From Hygrocybe punicea (Eukaryota; Basidiomycota; Agaricomycetes; Agaricales; Hygrophoraceae), in contig OY744471.1 of assembly GCA_963556145.1 (NCBI GenBank), positions 1,543,590 through 1,607,589 on the forward strand: DNA of 64,000 nucleotides, read 5' to 3'. Each line of letters starts with the position of its first letter. Within the stretch, counting starts at the first letter, position 1. Below are positions 13,901 through 24,165 of this stretch, in pieces. The notes below the pieces were generated by a model. It worked only from the letters and a program-made list of their open reading frames with translations, did not search any database and was not told the DNA's origin. The translations under genes and the position numbers were made by a program.

Positions 13901-15003
13901 TCTTGATCGGGAAACTTCAGAGGGGCTTTGGTAGTTTCGATATCGTATGCCATTACGACAGGATCCGCACGCTTGACGCGTTCAGCAATATGCTTGAATG
14001 CTGGCTGACCTGCAGTAAAGGTGACAGAGTACCATAAACCAACACGGATATCATTGTCGATGGCCACACGCAAGTAATACGGCACGTCGTATTCGCGCAC
14101 GTCGATGATGCATTCTTGTGGGTCTATGTCGGAAGATGTAGCTCCTTTGCCCGGCCATCCTCCTTCTGCTTCCAATTCTCCATGAAGTTCTATGCCCAAC
14201 GTCGCGCCAGCAGCAGCGCTGACAGCCTCAGCGTAGACATCGACTGCGTCTCGCTTAGCGCTGTTGGCGAGCGCAAGAGGGACGATATCGCGCCGTACGG
14301 CAAGGAGATCTGAAACGTTTCGGAAACAGAGTTGGAGGAAAAGGCGACGGTGGCCCATTAAATGGTTGGGGAGCTTAAGGTCCTCCTTCCGTTCGCGGAC
14401 GATACGACAAATGAACCCTTCGTATTTTTTCTTCAACCATTCTTCAACGATAGCTTCCATACCAGTCTTCGAGGCACATCAGTGTGATCCCAGTAGTATA
14501 TTGATCAAAACTTACCTTGCAGGCGATGCAAAAATATGGTTCGTATTGAAACGTACATTTGAACATTCCACCATCGTCTTGAATAAAACAGAAATCAACG
14601 GCAGCCTTTCCCGAAGGCCAGTCCGAGTCCTTTACCAGTGTCTAACCGTTCGAAGGGTTGAGGAGCCGATTAGGGCGCAGGGCATGAGTGATCAATGAAT
14701 GCTTACTGGATGCATATTGACTAACCAACCTTCCCTCCTAGCGCCTTCCTGCAACCTTGAAAAACCTAGTTTCTCGTCAATCTGGTCATTCAGGGCAACC
14801 CTATCGAATCTCTCCGCTAGTTGTGTTCCGTCATCTTCTCTCTGAGGGCCAGCTGCTGAATCTCCTGCTGGTCGGGAGCCACCACGACCTCTGCCTCGAC
14901 CACGAAAGGAGCCGCTTCCACGATAACCAGAACGAAAAGATCCGCGACCACGACCCCGCGAAGATGCCAGTCCAAAAGCTCCACGACCGTCACCTCTGGC
15001 CAT
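7926..15003 (-). CDS. POL2: DNA polymerase epsilon, catalytic subunit A
   Basis: Eight exons join in frame: 14707-15003, 14516-14641, 13747-14466, 13384-13700, 13147-13327, 12905-13090, 10388-12853 and 7926-10337, totalling 6705 bp and 2234 residues, close to the roughly 2200 of the family. The leading-strand replicase signature is clear: exonuclease motif [19 protein letters not shown], then polymerase motif A in [11 protein letters not shown] and the epsilon-type motif C LDTDGIW. The inactive C-terminal polymerase half follows. The C-terminus has two Cys pairs-of-pairs (CRHC...CSSC and CAKC...CHC), the zinc/Fe-S modules that bind the second subunit. The N-terminus is an RG-rich tail typical of basidiomycete homologues. 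The start at MARGDGRG (15003) was preferred; an in-frame ATG at 15048 would add 15 residues. Introns are 46-65 bp. No disrupting change was seen. Confidence 0.97.
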
Positions 15004-15226
15004 GTTCTGAGTTCTGGTGTGTTTATAGGCCAATAAGGCAACTGTCACGCGTTTTGTGACCTACGCGTAGTAGGCAACAAAATTATGTACATGTACATAC
15101 AAACCCGAATCTTGTCATACACAGTAAGATACTAGTTGCACAACAAAGACATTTAGATGTCGAACTCCCAAGCAGTGGCCACTCGGAGGGAAAAATGAAG
15201 GAAAATAATAATCTCGAAACAAGGAA

Positions 15227-17810
15227 TCAATACCCTTCGTCCTCCTCCTTGACTGACCCTGCAATCTCTCCCCACCTACCACATCCCATCCCAAAACCCA
15301 TCCCTCCTCCGATCTCAGGCCCATCCATGCTTGGTCTCGGCTTAAAACTCTCTCTCCGAGCCCTCGAAGCCTTCCTCGCGATACCCTGCTGGTACATGCT
15401 CGATCCTGAAGATCCCACACGCAGACTCGAACCCATACTGGACGTGGCAGACAAGCTCCGCAATTGCTGCGACGGTTGGTGGTACCCGGAACTATACCCG
15501 ACTACATTCCCCGATGGGACTCTCCCGTGACCCAAGCCATGGTGCTGCGTCCCCGGCCTTGGTATCGGCATTGCTATGGGTCGCGGTAGCGATGACCCGT
15601 TCGTTGGAGTCTTGCCGGTCTTCGTGGGGGAGGGGGGACGTTCTTGGGTCATGTTCAGTACTTGACCCCGATGGGCACCAAGGGGAGCCCGCGGCTGCCC
15701 ACCAATAGTTACATGATATCCCGAAGTAGTTTGTTCGGCCACCCTCTGTCGCTTATTGGGCGCAGAACTCGAACCCATAGTCGATGCTGGACGGACGGCA
15801 GGCGTTACTACGCCAGTTTTCCCGTTGACACCATTGCTGGCCGACCCAGGGACGTAATGATTCCAGGAATTAATTGGTGTAGTCGCCCGAGGGGGGACAG
15901 ACCCAGCGCGCGGTAATTTACGTCTGTTTTCCTGATCGGCAGCGCTAACAGTTTCCATGAGAATTTGCATTATGCTTTCTCCTTGCACAAGAAATGGCCG
16001 TCCTGCAACTTCCTCCCATGAGGGAATGGATGCTAGAAGATCTTGTTCTAGCTATAAACCCTGCCGTCAATTCGGAGATCAACTATGATGATAGCAGCTC
16101 TGACCCGTGGCTTCTCTTTACAAACTCTCTTTCGCATCTTCTCTTCTCTCAGCAGTCTGCCTGGATCCCTAGAACCTCGACCGAGTAACCGACTTTGATC
16201 CGAAGCCGCAGCAGCAAGGTCTTTCTCCTCCTGGCAGATCTCGAAGTACTTTTTGATGCTTGCCAAAAGCGGCGCCTTCATTCGCCTCTCCTCCTTGAGT
16301 CGTTTAATCTCTTCTTCGTGAACCAGAAGAAGTTCCTCGGTGTATTCGTCTAGATTGACATCAGACGGTGACCAATCATAATCGAAACATCACTTACCAT
16401 CCGCGAGCGGCGCGAAATCTGCTCTTTCCTCCTCTCCAACCATCAAGTCTTCCCAAAGTCTCTCGATCTCCTCTCTTGCGCTGGCCACGAAAACACTCAT
16501 CCGTTCCCTTTTCAACTCCAACATCCTCTCCAATTCCATTTCATACTCCTTCACGGTCTCCTCCGTGCTCCCACGATGCGCTTCTACAAAAGCATCCATG
16601 TCGCAATCTGCCACGCCAAGCCGGCGCCAGAGCGCTTCTAGTTGGTCATACATTGCCTGAATATGTGCTTCACGACGCTTTTTGGTGTCTTCGAGAGAGG
16701 CACGCGTAGAAGACGCCCAGGCAAGGAGAGCAGGGGTCGGATCGACATGTTCCAACCCAATTGGGATGGCGTTGCCATCTGGCAGATTCTCTGCCTCCGC
16801 TTCCTCGATCCTGGCTACAAAACGCGCAAAGATACGTTGGTATTCTTCTTCAGAGTTTTCTGGTGGGTAATCGGCGGAGAAAAGAAAGGGAACGGATGTT
16901 TTGTTTCCGGAAGAAGGCGTTGGGGTTGAGTAGCATGTCGATACGGAAAGGAAAAGATCAGCGTTGCTGTGGCTGTGGCTGCTACTCCTGGATGCACTTG
17001 ACAAGGGTAACTGCTGCAGCGTCAATGGTGACGGCAGCTCTTCTAGAGTAGGGTGAGGAATTCCGAGCTCGGTATAAAGCCAATCAATTTGAATCATTGT
17101 CGCAGAGAGTTGCGTGAGACGCTTTGCCTGCAGATGTTGAGTCAGTCTCTCAAGAAATAAATGGGGATGAGGGGTAACAGACCACTTCGGCTTTTCCTCG
17201 AACCAACTCTTTCTCCAACTTCGAAAACCGCTCTGGTGTGACGTCGCGATGTGCGGTGAGATCGTGTGGATTCTCTCCGTTAGCCGACCTCGATTCGGTG
17301 ATGTCAGATGAAAAGAAGTCCTGTCCTAATGTGCGGCATAGCGTGCTGAGCCGATTCGTTAATGTTGATAGTTGCTCGAGTTTGCTGTGATACAGCTGTG
17401 GGATGCACTACTAGTAAGGAACAGATGATGATGGAGCCTTTCCTTCTCACCTGTCTAAGTTTCTCTCGGTATTCAGAAACTGTTTGATATCTCTGCGGCA
17501 GAACCTTCTCCTTCCTCAACTCGCCCACGCTACTCCCGGTGACTTTGACATTCCCGCCCAACGCCTTTGCGTACCGCACACACTCATTCTCTACTGCCTC
17601 GCACTTTCCAACCCATTCTTCAACCTCCTTCCGCCTCGCGTCAATACTCGCGTCGACGCTCTGCATCAATTGTTGCTGAAGGTTCGTGAGTTCCTCTTCG
17701 AGGGTCGTTGGTGGCAGACCGAGCTGTGCATGTAGTTTTGGAAGCAGTTCTGTTTGAGATTGCAGATGGGAATGAAGAGAGTTGAGCAAAGAAGTCAGCG
17801 CGGGCGACAT
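15227..17810 (-). CDS. ASE1: Ase1/PRC1/MAP65 microtubule-bundling protein
   Basis: Five exons (17451-17810, 17183-17395, 16398-17127, 16105-16349, 15227-16051) join to 2373 bp, 790 residues. The N-terminus (SLLNSLHSHLQSQTELLPKL) and the helical stretch KRLTQLSATMIQIDWLYTEL match the dimerisation and rod regions of the anaphase spindle protein family. The conserved microtubule-binding core appears as ERMSVFVASAREEIERLWED, then EELLLVHEEEIKRLK, KKYFEICQEEKDL and SIPSWEEVAGRPFLVQGESI. The C-terminal 230 residues are basic, Ser/Pro/Gly-rich and contain RARRESFKPRPS, a likely Cdk-regulated tail. Ase1 cross-links antiparallel microtubules in the spindle midzone. An upstream in-frame ATG at 17876 would add 22 residues. 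That would bring it within 63 bp of the start of the divergent gene at 17940, so the two share a promoter region of roughly 60-130 bp. Confidence 0.93.
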
Positions 17811-17939
17811 ATTTGCTGAAGAAACTCTGTCGTGAAATGCAATTGGAAATGACAGACGCGTCCAGTTGAACGCCACGTGACCCAGAATTTGAGATAGTCA
17901 GTCTTAGTCAGCATTCATTCACCTTTAGCTCGAACTTGA

Positions 17940-19456
17940 ATGTCGACGTTGGCGGAAATCCTTGCATCGCAGGAAGACCTCATTAAACAGGCTTCGCTGG
18001 CTCTGCCCCACGATTTCAAGCATTGCACATACCTGCTCGGTCCACTTAGGCAAGCCGTTTACCTCTGCTTGACATGCGCAGAAAAGGAGCGTCGCGGCAT
18101 TTGCTCCGCTTGTTCCATCGCATGTCACACAAATCATGAACAAATCGAGCTGTTTCCCAAACGAAACTTCCGCTGTGACTGTCCTACCAATTCGTTAACC
18201 CACGCCTGTACCCTTCATTCCACTCTGGAGGAAGCAAATAGCTCGAATAAGTACGGCCAAAACTTCAAGGCGATGTTTTGTCGCTGTGGGAGACACTACG
18301 ACGCAACGAAAGAAAGGGAGACCATGATGCAATGTCTTGCCTGCGAGGTCCGTTTCTCATGGTTTGCAAAACCAAACATACTTCATCCGACTTTCAGGAT
18401 TGGTTTCATGAATCGTGTCTGAACCTACGGGAACGGCCCCCATCTCGTGGATCCACACCGACGGCTGACTCGCATCCTGTGGCGCCACCAGCAGACGCTA
18501 TTCAGTCGGAAGAACATGATGATGATGATGATGCCGTATCTGAAGCTTCTTCTTCTGGCCTACCCCCTCCTCTGATCTCGGGCTATGAGTACGAGTCATT
18601 CGTGTGTGGGTCATGTGTATCAGGGATTGCCACACTAAGACGGTGGGCCGGTACCAAAGGCGTTATGATGGTCGTCAGAGAAGATAGCTCTGCTCACTGG
18701 AAAATATTGGGCAGTACCCTCGAAGAAGACGAAACACCTGATTTGGAAGCTGCCACTACGGCTGGGGTGAAACGGCAACGAGCAGTCTCCCCTAACGATA
18801 CTCCAGAAGCGAAGAGACTTCGTCCATCGCCCGGATCATCAAATCCTTGTATCGCGCCTTCTCCAAATCTCGTTGCTCAAAACATTCTCGCTCTCCGCAA
18901 TTCCGTTGACGCAGACACATCGCTTGGAATGGGAGATATTTTCCTGACAGAGGGATGGCGTGAACGATGGTGTCGGTGTGGATCGGTGAGTTTCGGCCCT
19001 GTGCGCATACGTCCACCAGACCTCTAGACTGCAATTTCAGTGTCTACCGTCTCTTGAGGCAAATCCATTTCTGTTGGAGGAAGAGGAAACCTATGAACCA
19101 CCGAAGGATCCTGACTCTGGTGAATATATTTCATGTTTTTCGTGCTCGTCCTCAGCCTTTGACGTCTGTGTCATGTCAGGTTTGTCGCTGGAAGAGTTGG
19201 GCATGCGTGCACTACAGCGTCTTCCCCGTGACAAAGCGATTGATGGAATACTTGCTTTTAATGCCATGCGGTGGGTCCCGTTTTTTTGACGGCCATCCCT
19301 GTTATAGTACAAGGCTTACAAACTTTTCATAGTGATAATCTTGTAAAGTATCTACGACCTTTCGCGCAGACCGGACAGGTTGTGAAAGAAGCGGATGTCA
19401 GGTCGTTTTTCGAATCTTTGACGGAGTTGGCAAAACGAGGTCGCCAAAATGTGTAA
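17940..19456 (+). CDS. UBR7-like E3 ubiquitin ligase (UBR box plus PHD-type finger)
   Basis: Four exons (17940-18347, 18398-18985, 19041-19270, 19333-19456) join to 1350 bp, 449 residues. The N-terminal half carries the UBR-box pattern of Cys/His residues (CTYLLGPLRQAVYLCLTC, GICSACSIACHTNHE, FRCDC), which in this family binds N-degrons or histone tails. A PHD-like segment follows (MFCRCGRHYD, MMQCLACEDWFHESCL); the splice at 18348-18397 is needed to create the DWFHESC part. Downstream are an acidic stretch, a Lys/Arg nuclear-type segment (GVKRQRAVSPN) and the family's C-terminal motif RWCRCGSCLPSL. The protein ends with a helical GILAFNAMR / VRSFFESL segment. Domain order and length fit fungal UBR7 homologues. 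It is transcribed divergently from the Ase1 gene. Confidence 0.88.
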
Positions 19457-20130
19457 CGGTACCCAAGCCCATTCCTCTTTCAAAAGAAATCCGTGGTTGA
19501 ATTATGTCGTGTATATTGAATGTATTCAGTTTTCTCGGTCTATGGAGAATTCAGGCCCTCCAGTAAAAACTTCAAGATATGAGTCCCACCAAATGTACCC
19601 GTCGCAGCCTCTTTCCAGCTTGCGTGAATGTCAGTCATAGTTATAAGTGCTCGTTTTCCCAACTGCCTGAATAAAGAGATGAAGAGCATTGAACGATATA
19701 TGCAAACGAGGCTCTACTACTGTTGACGAACCTGTGTGGACCTGCTATCACGAATCGTGTTGTGTCGAATAGGCAATTCGAGACGAGGAAGCAGGGACTC
19801 AGGCCTGAATTGAGCAGTAATACTTCATTCGGTTCGCCGGGTCATACACCACAGTATCATACACAGCAGAGTAACAAGAAAGGTAGTTTGAGATACAATA
19901 TCACCGCCTACGCAGCGTCAGAGACCACGACCAGCTTCCACCTTGTATTCTATTCACGAGTTGACGAGAGAACAACCTGTAATACATAGACATTAGGTCT
20001 AGAGCAAAATCATATATAACACGATTATTGTTGTTGGGAAGGGAAGCATAAAGCGTCGAGGCATCACTATCGGCCTCGACGGTGAGGCCACGGGTATAAA
20101 AAACATTTCATCGATTTTTATACTGCGTGG
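19457..20130. other. Intergenic stretch without a recognised gene
   Basis: Between the UBR7-like gene and the possible small gene near 20.2 kb I see only short frames with no domain or splice logic. A TATAAAA-like string occurs at about 20095 on the plus strand with no coding frame attached. Confidence 0.4.
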
Positions 20131-20133
20131 AGA

Positions 20134-20640
20134 ACATGCTAATATTCCGAGGTAGATCCCTCAGCAACCAGAGTCCAGTTGAAGGCATTATCTCCCAGGG
20201 AGAGAGGGGTTCCCTTGAGTCGGGAGATTAAGTGAGTATAGATTTGAACAGAAATGCGATGGAGTCTCACACAATGCAATTGTCACTGACACTTGACGAG
20301 TTTCTTGCACTGGATCGTCGCTATACCTTTGGCTTTGTCGACGTATACGAGTGAGTACTGCATGAATGGTTAGGCAACTAGATTTTGAAACTAGAAGAAA
20401 CAAAAACAAACCTTCTCACTCGTCAGCAGATTGACCTTTGATAGTGTCCCCAGAGTCAGAATCTGCACCGTTGGCGGGCTTCATGTATCTTGTCGTAAAA
20501 CTAGCATTCTTGACGTGGTACTTTGTGTTCTTATCCGTAGCGTCGGTCAAAGGTTTGATCCCAGTGAGAGAAGATAAATCATCGGTCGGTGGCTCGAGGT
20601 CGGGAGCTTCGTTGCAGATGAAAAGGCATTCTTAATGTCA
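20134..20640 (-). CDS. Possible small multi-exon protein, unidentified
   Basis: On the minus strand an open stretch from about 20640 to 20430 reads EAPDLEPPTDDLSSL, KYHVKNASFTTRYMKP and SGDTIKGQSADE. It meets a GTGAGA donor near 20425, with an acceptor-like CATGCAG near 20362 followed by a second coding-like piece (DKAKGIATIQCKKL). A last piece (GTPLSLGDNAFNWTLVAEG) precedes a stop near 20134. The minus strand also reads GGTATAAATCAG about 20 bp above the first piece. The start codon and the phase of the joins are not settled, so this could be a real short gene or a decayed one. No family is recognised. Confidence 0.25.
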
Positions 20641-20829
20641 AAGCAATGCAGATGTCTGATTTATACCACCAGAGACGTGCCCAGACCCTAGCTCACTTCT
20701 GGTGTGGATATCCTAAGCTTCCGTATCTACCGCAGCCACGGATTGACCAGTCAGGATCCTTGAAGACCTCGCAGCAAACGCTATCGAAAAAGATAACTTT
20801 GTGAAGGGTCGGTGCCTCTAGAAAAGACT

Positions 20830-21330
20830 TTAAGCAATGTCAAAGGGAAGCCCAAGCGCTTGCAACTTACACTGGACTCGGAGTTCAGTCGCTTCGGCTG
20901 CTATTTTAAATAATTTTGCTGATGCATGACTGTCTTGTTCAGTACTCTGGTAAGCTCTGAGTCGACAAATTGTGGGATTTTCAGGGTATCCCGTATAAAT
21001 ATTCCGTTCCGAAAATGGGCCAGCAACGATTTGCCCCGCGTTTGCATCCCAAATCCTGATTGTTTCGTCCTCTGATCCCGAGACGACGCGTTTGCCGTCC
21101 TGCCAGAAAACAGATGTGACTGGACCAGTATGCCCTTTAAATGGGCCAGCAGCGATTTGTCCCGTCTCTGCATCCCAGATCCTGATCGTCTTGTCCGATG
21201 ATCCTGAGACGATGCGTTTGCCATCATGCGAGAACGAAAAGGATACGAAGAAACCCTCATGTCCTGTCAAGACATTCAAAATAGGTGGCCAGTGAGCTAA
21301 CTCGTTTCTGGGAATTGCAGTAAGAATTGC
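20830..21330 (-). pseudogene. Relic of a NACHT/WD40-type (NWD) gene, two WD40 repeats
   Basis: The minus strand encodes two WD40 repeats (KRIVSGSSDKTIRIWDAETG and KRVVSGSEDETIRIWDANAG), preceded by RNELAHWPPILNVLTGHEG. That lead-in resembles the linker before the propeller in mushroom NACHT-WD40 proteins. There are no NACHT domain or further repeats nearby, and the frame ends soon after in unrelated residues. Family members usually have seven or more repeats behind a NTPase of several hundred residues, so this is a 3'-truncated and 5'-truncated remnant. NWD genes are a large, fast-changing family in Agaricomycetes thought to act in non-self recognition. Confidence 0.7.
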
Positions 21331-21339
21331 GTAAATACT

Positions 21340-22210
21340 AGTGATTGTTTTGGAGCAAAAGGCAACGCTGACAGGTAAAGGTGAGGAGCGTACGCAACCT
21401 TCTTATACAGCACCCCTCCTAAACCCTGCCCGTTCATCTGCACCGGCGACCATTCCATTCACAAGTCAGCATAAAGACCAGCCACAAGAACAACCGTCAT
21501 CATCATCACATACTTTTTCTCGTTCTCCAGCTGGCACTTCTCATCGTTCAGTGCAACAAACCTCCACACGATCACTTTCATCGCATCCGTCAAGCGATAC
21601 CACTGTGGGGGCGGATGTGGCTCCACCGCAGTGTTACTCGGTATACTGCATGGGAAGAGGGTAGGCACGAGGTTGAAAAAAATGCTCACCAAGAATGACA
21701 AGCTCTGTGGTTTGACAGCGACGGCAAGTGGGAACATGTCCTCGACCTTCCATGACTCTGCATGACAATCAGTGGCAATAGCATGCTACGAAAGAACCAG
21801 GAGGTGATGAGCTTGAGCATGTCGATGGTGGCCTGGAGATGGTGATGGTGAAGGTTTGCGCTGCGACCTCGCTAAGCGACTCGGACGGGGGCCATATATA
21901 TAGCCATGGGACGCAGAGACCTTGAATTGACCGTAGAACTTTCAGCCTGAGATATTCTTCAGATACGCCATTGTTAACCGGGAAACTCATCGACGAGGGC
22001 TGCAAATTGTTCGATTCGTAGCTTTGTCCAGTGAGAATGGGAAGAAATAGCAACCATAGAAAGAAGTCGGCAGTCCTCGCTTCAAGTTGGTTCCACAGCG
22101 AACGTAAACATCCCTCCACTCTCGCATCGTTTGCTCGCTTTCCCCTTCTGTCCTCTCCCTCGTCCTGTCCCTTGTCCGTGTTCCTGTCTGCTCACACTCG
22201 TACAGGACGA
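21340..22210. other. Gene-poor stretch
   Basis: No frame here has a recognisable domain. The plus-strand frame at 21341-21664 and the minus-strand frames at 21459-22119 are Ser/Pro-rich translations without supporting features. Confidence 0.4.
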
Positions 22211-22213
22211 CTC

Positions 22214-22330
22214 ACGTTGAGAGGCTTGTTCCACCAGAGAACGTACGTTCAACATACGCTCTACGTACGTTCGATGTACGTTCTACATACGTTCAACGTA
22301 TGTTCTCTGGTGGAACAAGCCTCTCAACGT
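22214..22330. repeat. 117-bp near-perfect inverted repeat with an internal CGTACGTTC-type repeat
   Basis: The outer arms (from ACGTTGAGAGGCTTGTTCCA at 22214 and its complement ending at 22330) pair over about 38 bp with few mismatches. The loop side is built from five or six imperfect 11-12-bp units of the form ACRTACGTTC. A smaller palindrome (AACCTTGCAA with its complement) lies just right, at 22350-22372. The structure could be a fold-back MITE or a hairpin left by a transposon; no target duplication was found. Confidence 0.7.
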
Positions 22331-22339
22331 ACGTTCTAC

Positions 22340-22960
22340 ATACTGGTCCTCAACCTTGCAAGTTGCAAGGTTAAGCACAGCGAATGCACCTGTAGCAACC
22401 TCCAACTTCAATTGCCTGTGCTGTGCGATACACTGGAGAAACCACTCCGTTTGGAGTAATGCGAATGATTTCGATAGTACGTCCCCTTTACTCCTGTCCT
22501 GGATCTCTTCCTCATAGACTCCTTTTCTGCTTCTCAGGGAGGTCATTAACATCGCAGATTGTCTGGATCGGTACGCCATTTTCATCACGCTGCATGTAAC
22601 CGCCGATTCCAACAAAGAACCCATGCGTCTTGGTCCATCCATTCTCTGAAACGTATCACCATCAAGCTCGCACATTCTTCCAGGACATGTCATGGCCCTC
22701 ACTCTTGTTATCCTTGGCAATCTTGCATGCCACCGTCAACTGTCGTGTCGCCCATCCACAATCAATTCAGGCGCAAGCAATGCCAGCAACATCATCCACA
22801 CACGACATGCTGCTCTCCTACCCCAGCTATCTTCTGGCGCTGGGATATTCGGGTAGATACAGGTGAGTAATGACAAGACAACTCTAGATGATATTCCAGA
22901 TCGTTCGGCATTTATCCAAATCATGACAAGAGGATGGTGCGAGGTTGATGATCGCAGAAG
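22340..22960 (-). pseudogene. Decayed multi-pass membrane protein of a mushroom-expanded family
   Basis: Minus-strand pieces in different frames follow the order I associate with a large unnamed membrane-protein family of Agaricomycetes. They are VLSLLTCIYPNIPAPED, WMMLLALLAPELIV (compare the family's IAPE motif), WKNVR, ENGWTKTHGFFVGIGGY, then EIQDRSKGDVLSKSFALLQT and EWFLQCIAQHRQLKLEVATG. Stops and frame changes separate the pieces (for example after KNVRA and after LPEKQKRSL). The N-terminal signal peptide and the C-terminal part are missing; the C-terminal side runs into the inverted repeat at 22214-22330. Family membership is from memory of the motif order and was not checked by search. 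Confidence 0.6.
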
Positions 22961-23509
22961 TGTTGACTAGCGTCTCCAATATGGGGATGAACATGGTGTA
23001 CGGTCAAGTTCTGCCCTGTGCTCTCACTGAGGTATTAGGCTAAAATCGACCTTACACGAGGCGTCAACGTTGCGACGTCATGGTAAATGTCAGGTTGGTG
23101 TCATTAATGAATCGAGATAGTGTTAATGCATTCTGTATTTCTTCCTCATGCCATCCCCATGCCGCCCTCTCCTGAACCTATCCCTGTCGCCGTCGAACAA
23201 TGCCCGCTCATCGCCGGTGATGGGATACAGAACAGTCAATACCAGAGTCTTGAACGGAGGTGAGGCCCGTTGGGCTGGAGAATGCCGCCTGGGTGACCGA
23301 GATGGCACATTCGGACATGAAGATTGCATCAGAACGGGACATACCTTTGCGTCGTGGCTTCTTTTGTATTGTGCAACAATGGCAGGTGTGTGTAAAATTA
23401 CATCGAGCACAGTAATTTAGCGCCGACTACCCGCCTCGGTCTAGATGTTTAAGCGACAAGTAGCCTGGAGAGAATACAAGGTAGTTTTGAGGAGGTCGCC
23501 ATCACGTCC

Positions 23510-23860
23510 TTGTTCCCCACCACTAGCAGAGTCACATCACAATACACGAGGGTGTTGGCATCTTCCAAGGACGGTCGGTTTGGGGTCAGATTCGGCTGCT
23601 GCACGATTCTGCCTTTGTACATCGCGCAATACCTTGCCGCCATTCCTTGCCCAATCACCGACGAAGAGCGCCACGCGGATACACAGTGGTGCGAGTTGCA
23701 AGGCATTGGCCGCACGAACGAACGGGGAGAGCAGGCATTGAGTGAGATGATCGCACGAACTGTACAGTTACTTGTGACAAGACAACGTGTTGCAAGGGTT
23801 ACCGGTCGTGGTCTAATAGCTTCAAGTTTGAAGGATGTCTTCCATGTGGATAATCTGTAA
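23510..23860 (+). CDS. Hypothetical ORF, low support
   Basis: An open frame of 116 codons ends in a coding-like stretch (ITDEERHADTQWCELQGIG, then QALSEMIARTVQLLVTRQ). No family is recognised and no upstream exon was found. The opposite strand is also open for 185 codons over the same DNA, which weakens both. The surrounding 22.96-24.16 kb shows nothing else. Confidence 0.2.
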   Translation: MFPTTSRVTSQYTRVLASSKDGRFGVRFGCCTILPLYIAQYLAAIPCPITDEERHADTQWCELQGIGRTNERGEQALSEMIARTVQLLVTRQRVARVTGRGLIASSLKDVFHVDNL

Positions 23861-24165
23861 ATTGTTGAAATGCAAATCGGTAGATTTTGAACTATGGCGG
23901 CCCAACCCGGGCACAAATCCGAGGTTCTCCCCCAATATGCATTCGAAAGATGAGTGGGAATGGCGTCCCGCTTGGGGCCGCAGGATGATTCATGATGCAT
24001 ACCCAAATGAATAGACCGCTTGAAGACGGCGTCAAAACTGGATCTTCTCTAAGCCAGACCAACGAAGATAATAGACTGTTTTTTCATTCTTATTGCGCTT
24101 ATATCCCACGAGCAAGGCCTGCAATCAAAGGGATGACGTGCGAGTAAAAGTCCTCCACGATAAGG

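Noticed and set aside
15061..15076. CTACGCGTAG palindrome downstream of the polymerase start region
   Set aside because: Too short and isolated to support a regulatory or mobile-element call.
22018..22036. GTTCGATTC string resembling a tRNA T-loop
   Set aside because: The flanking bases do not form the T-stem, and no anticodon or acceptor arms are found.
23449..24006. 185-codon minus-strand frame
   Set aside because: No domain, many Cys/Arg/Ser from antisense codons, and it overlaps another open frame of equal weakness.
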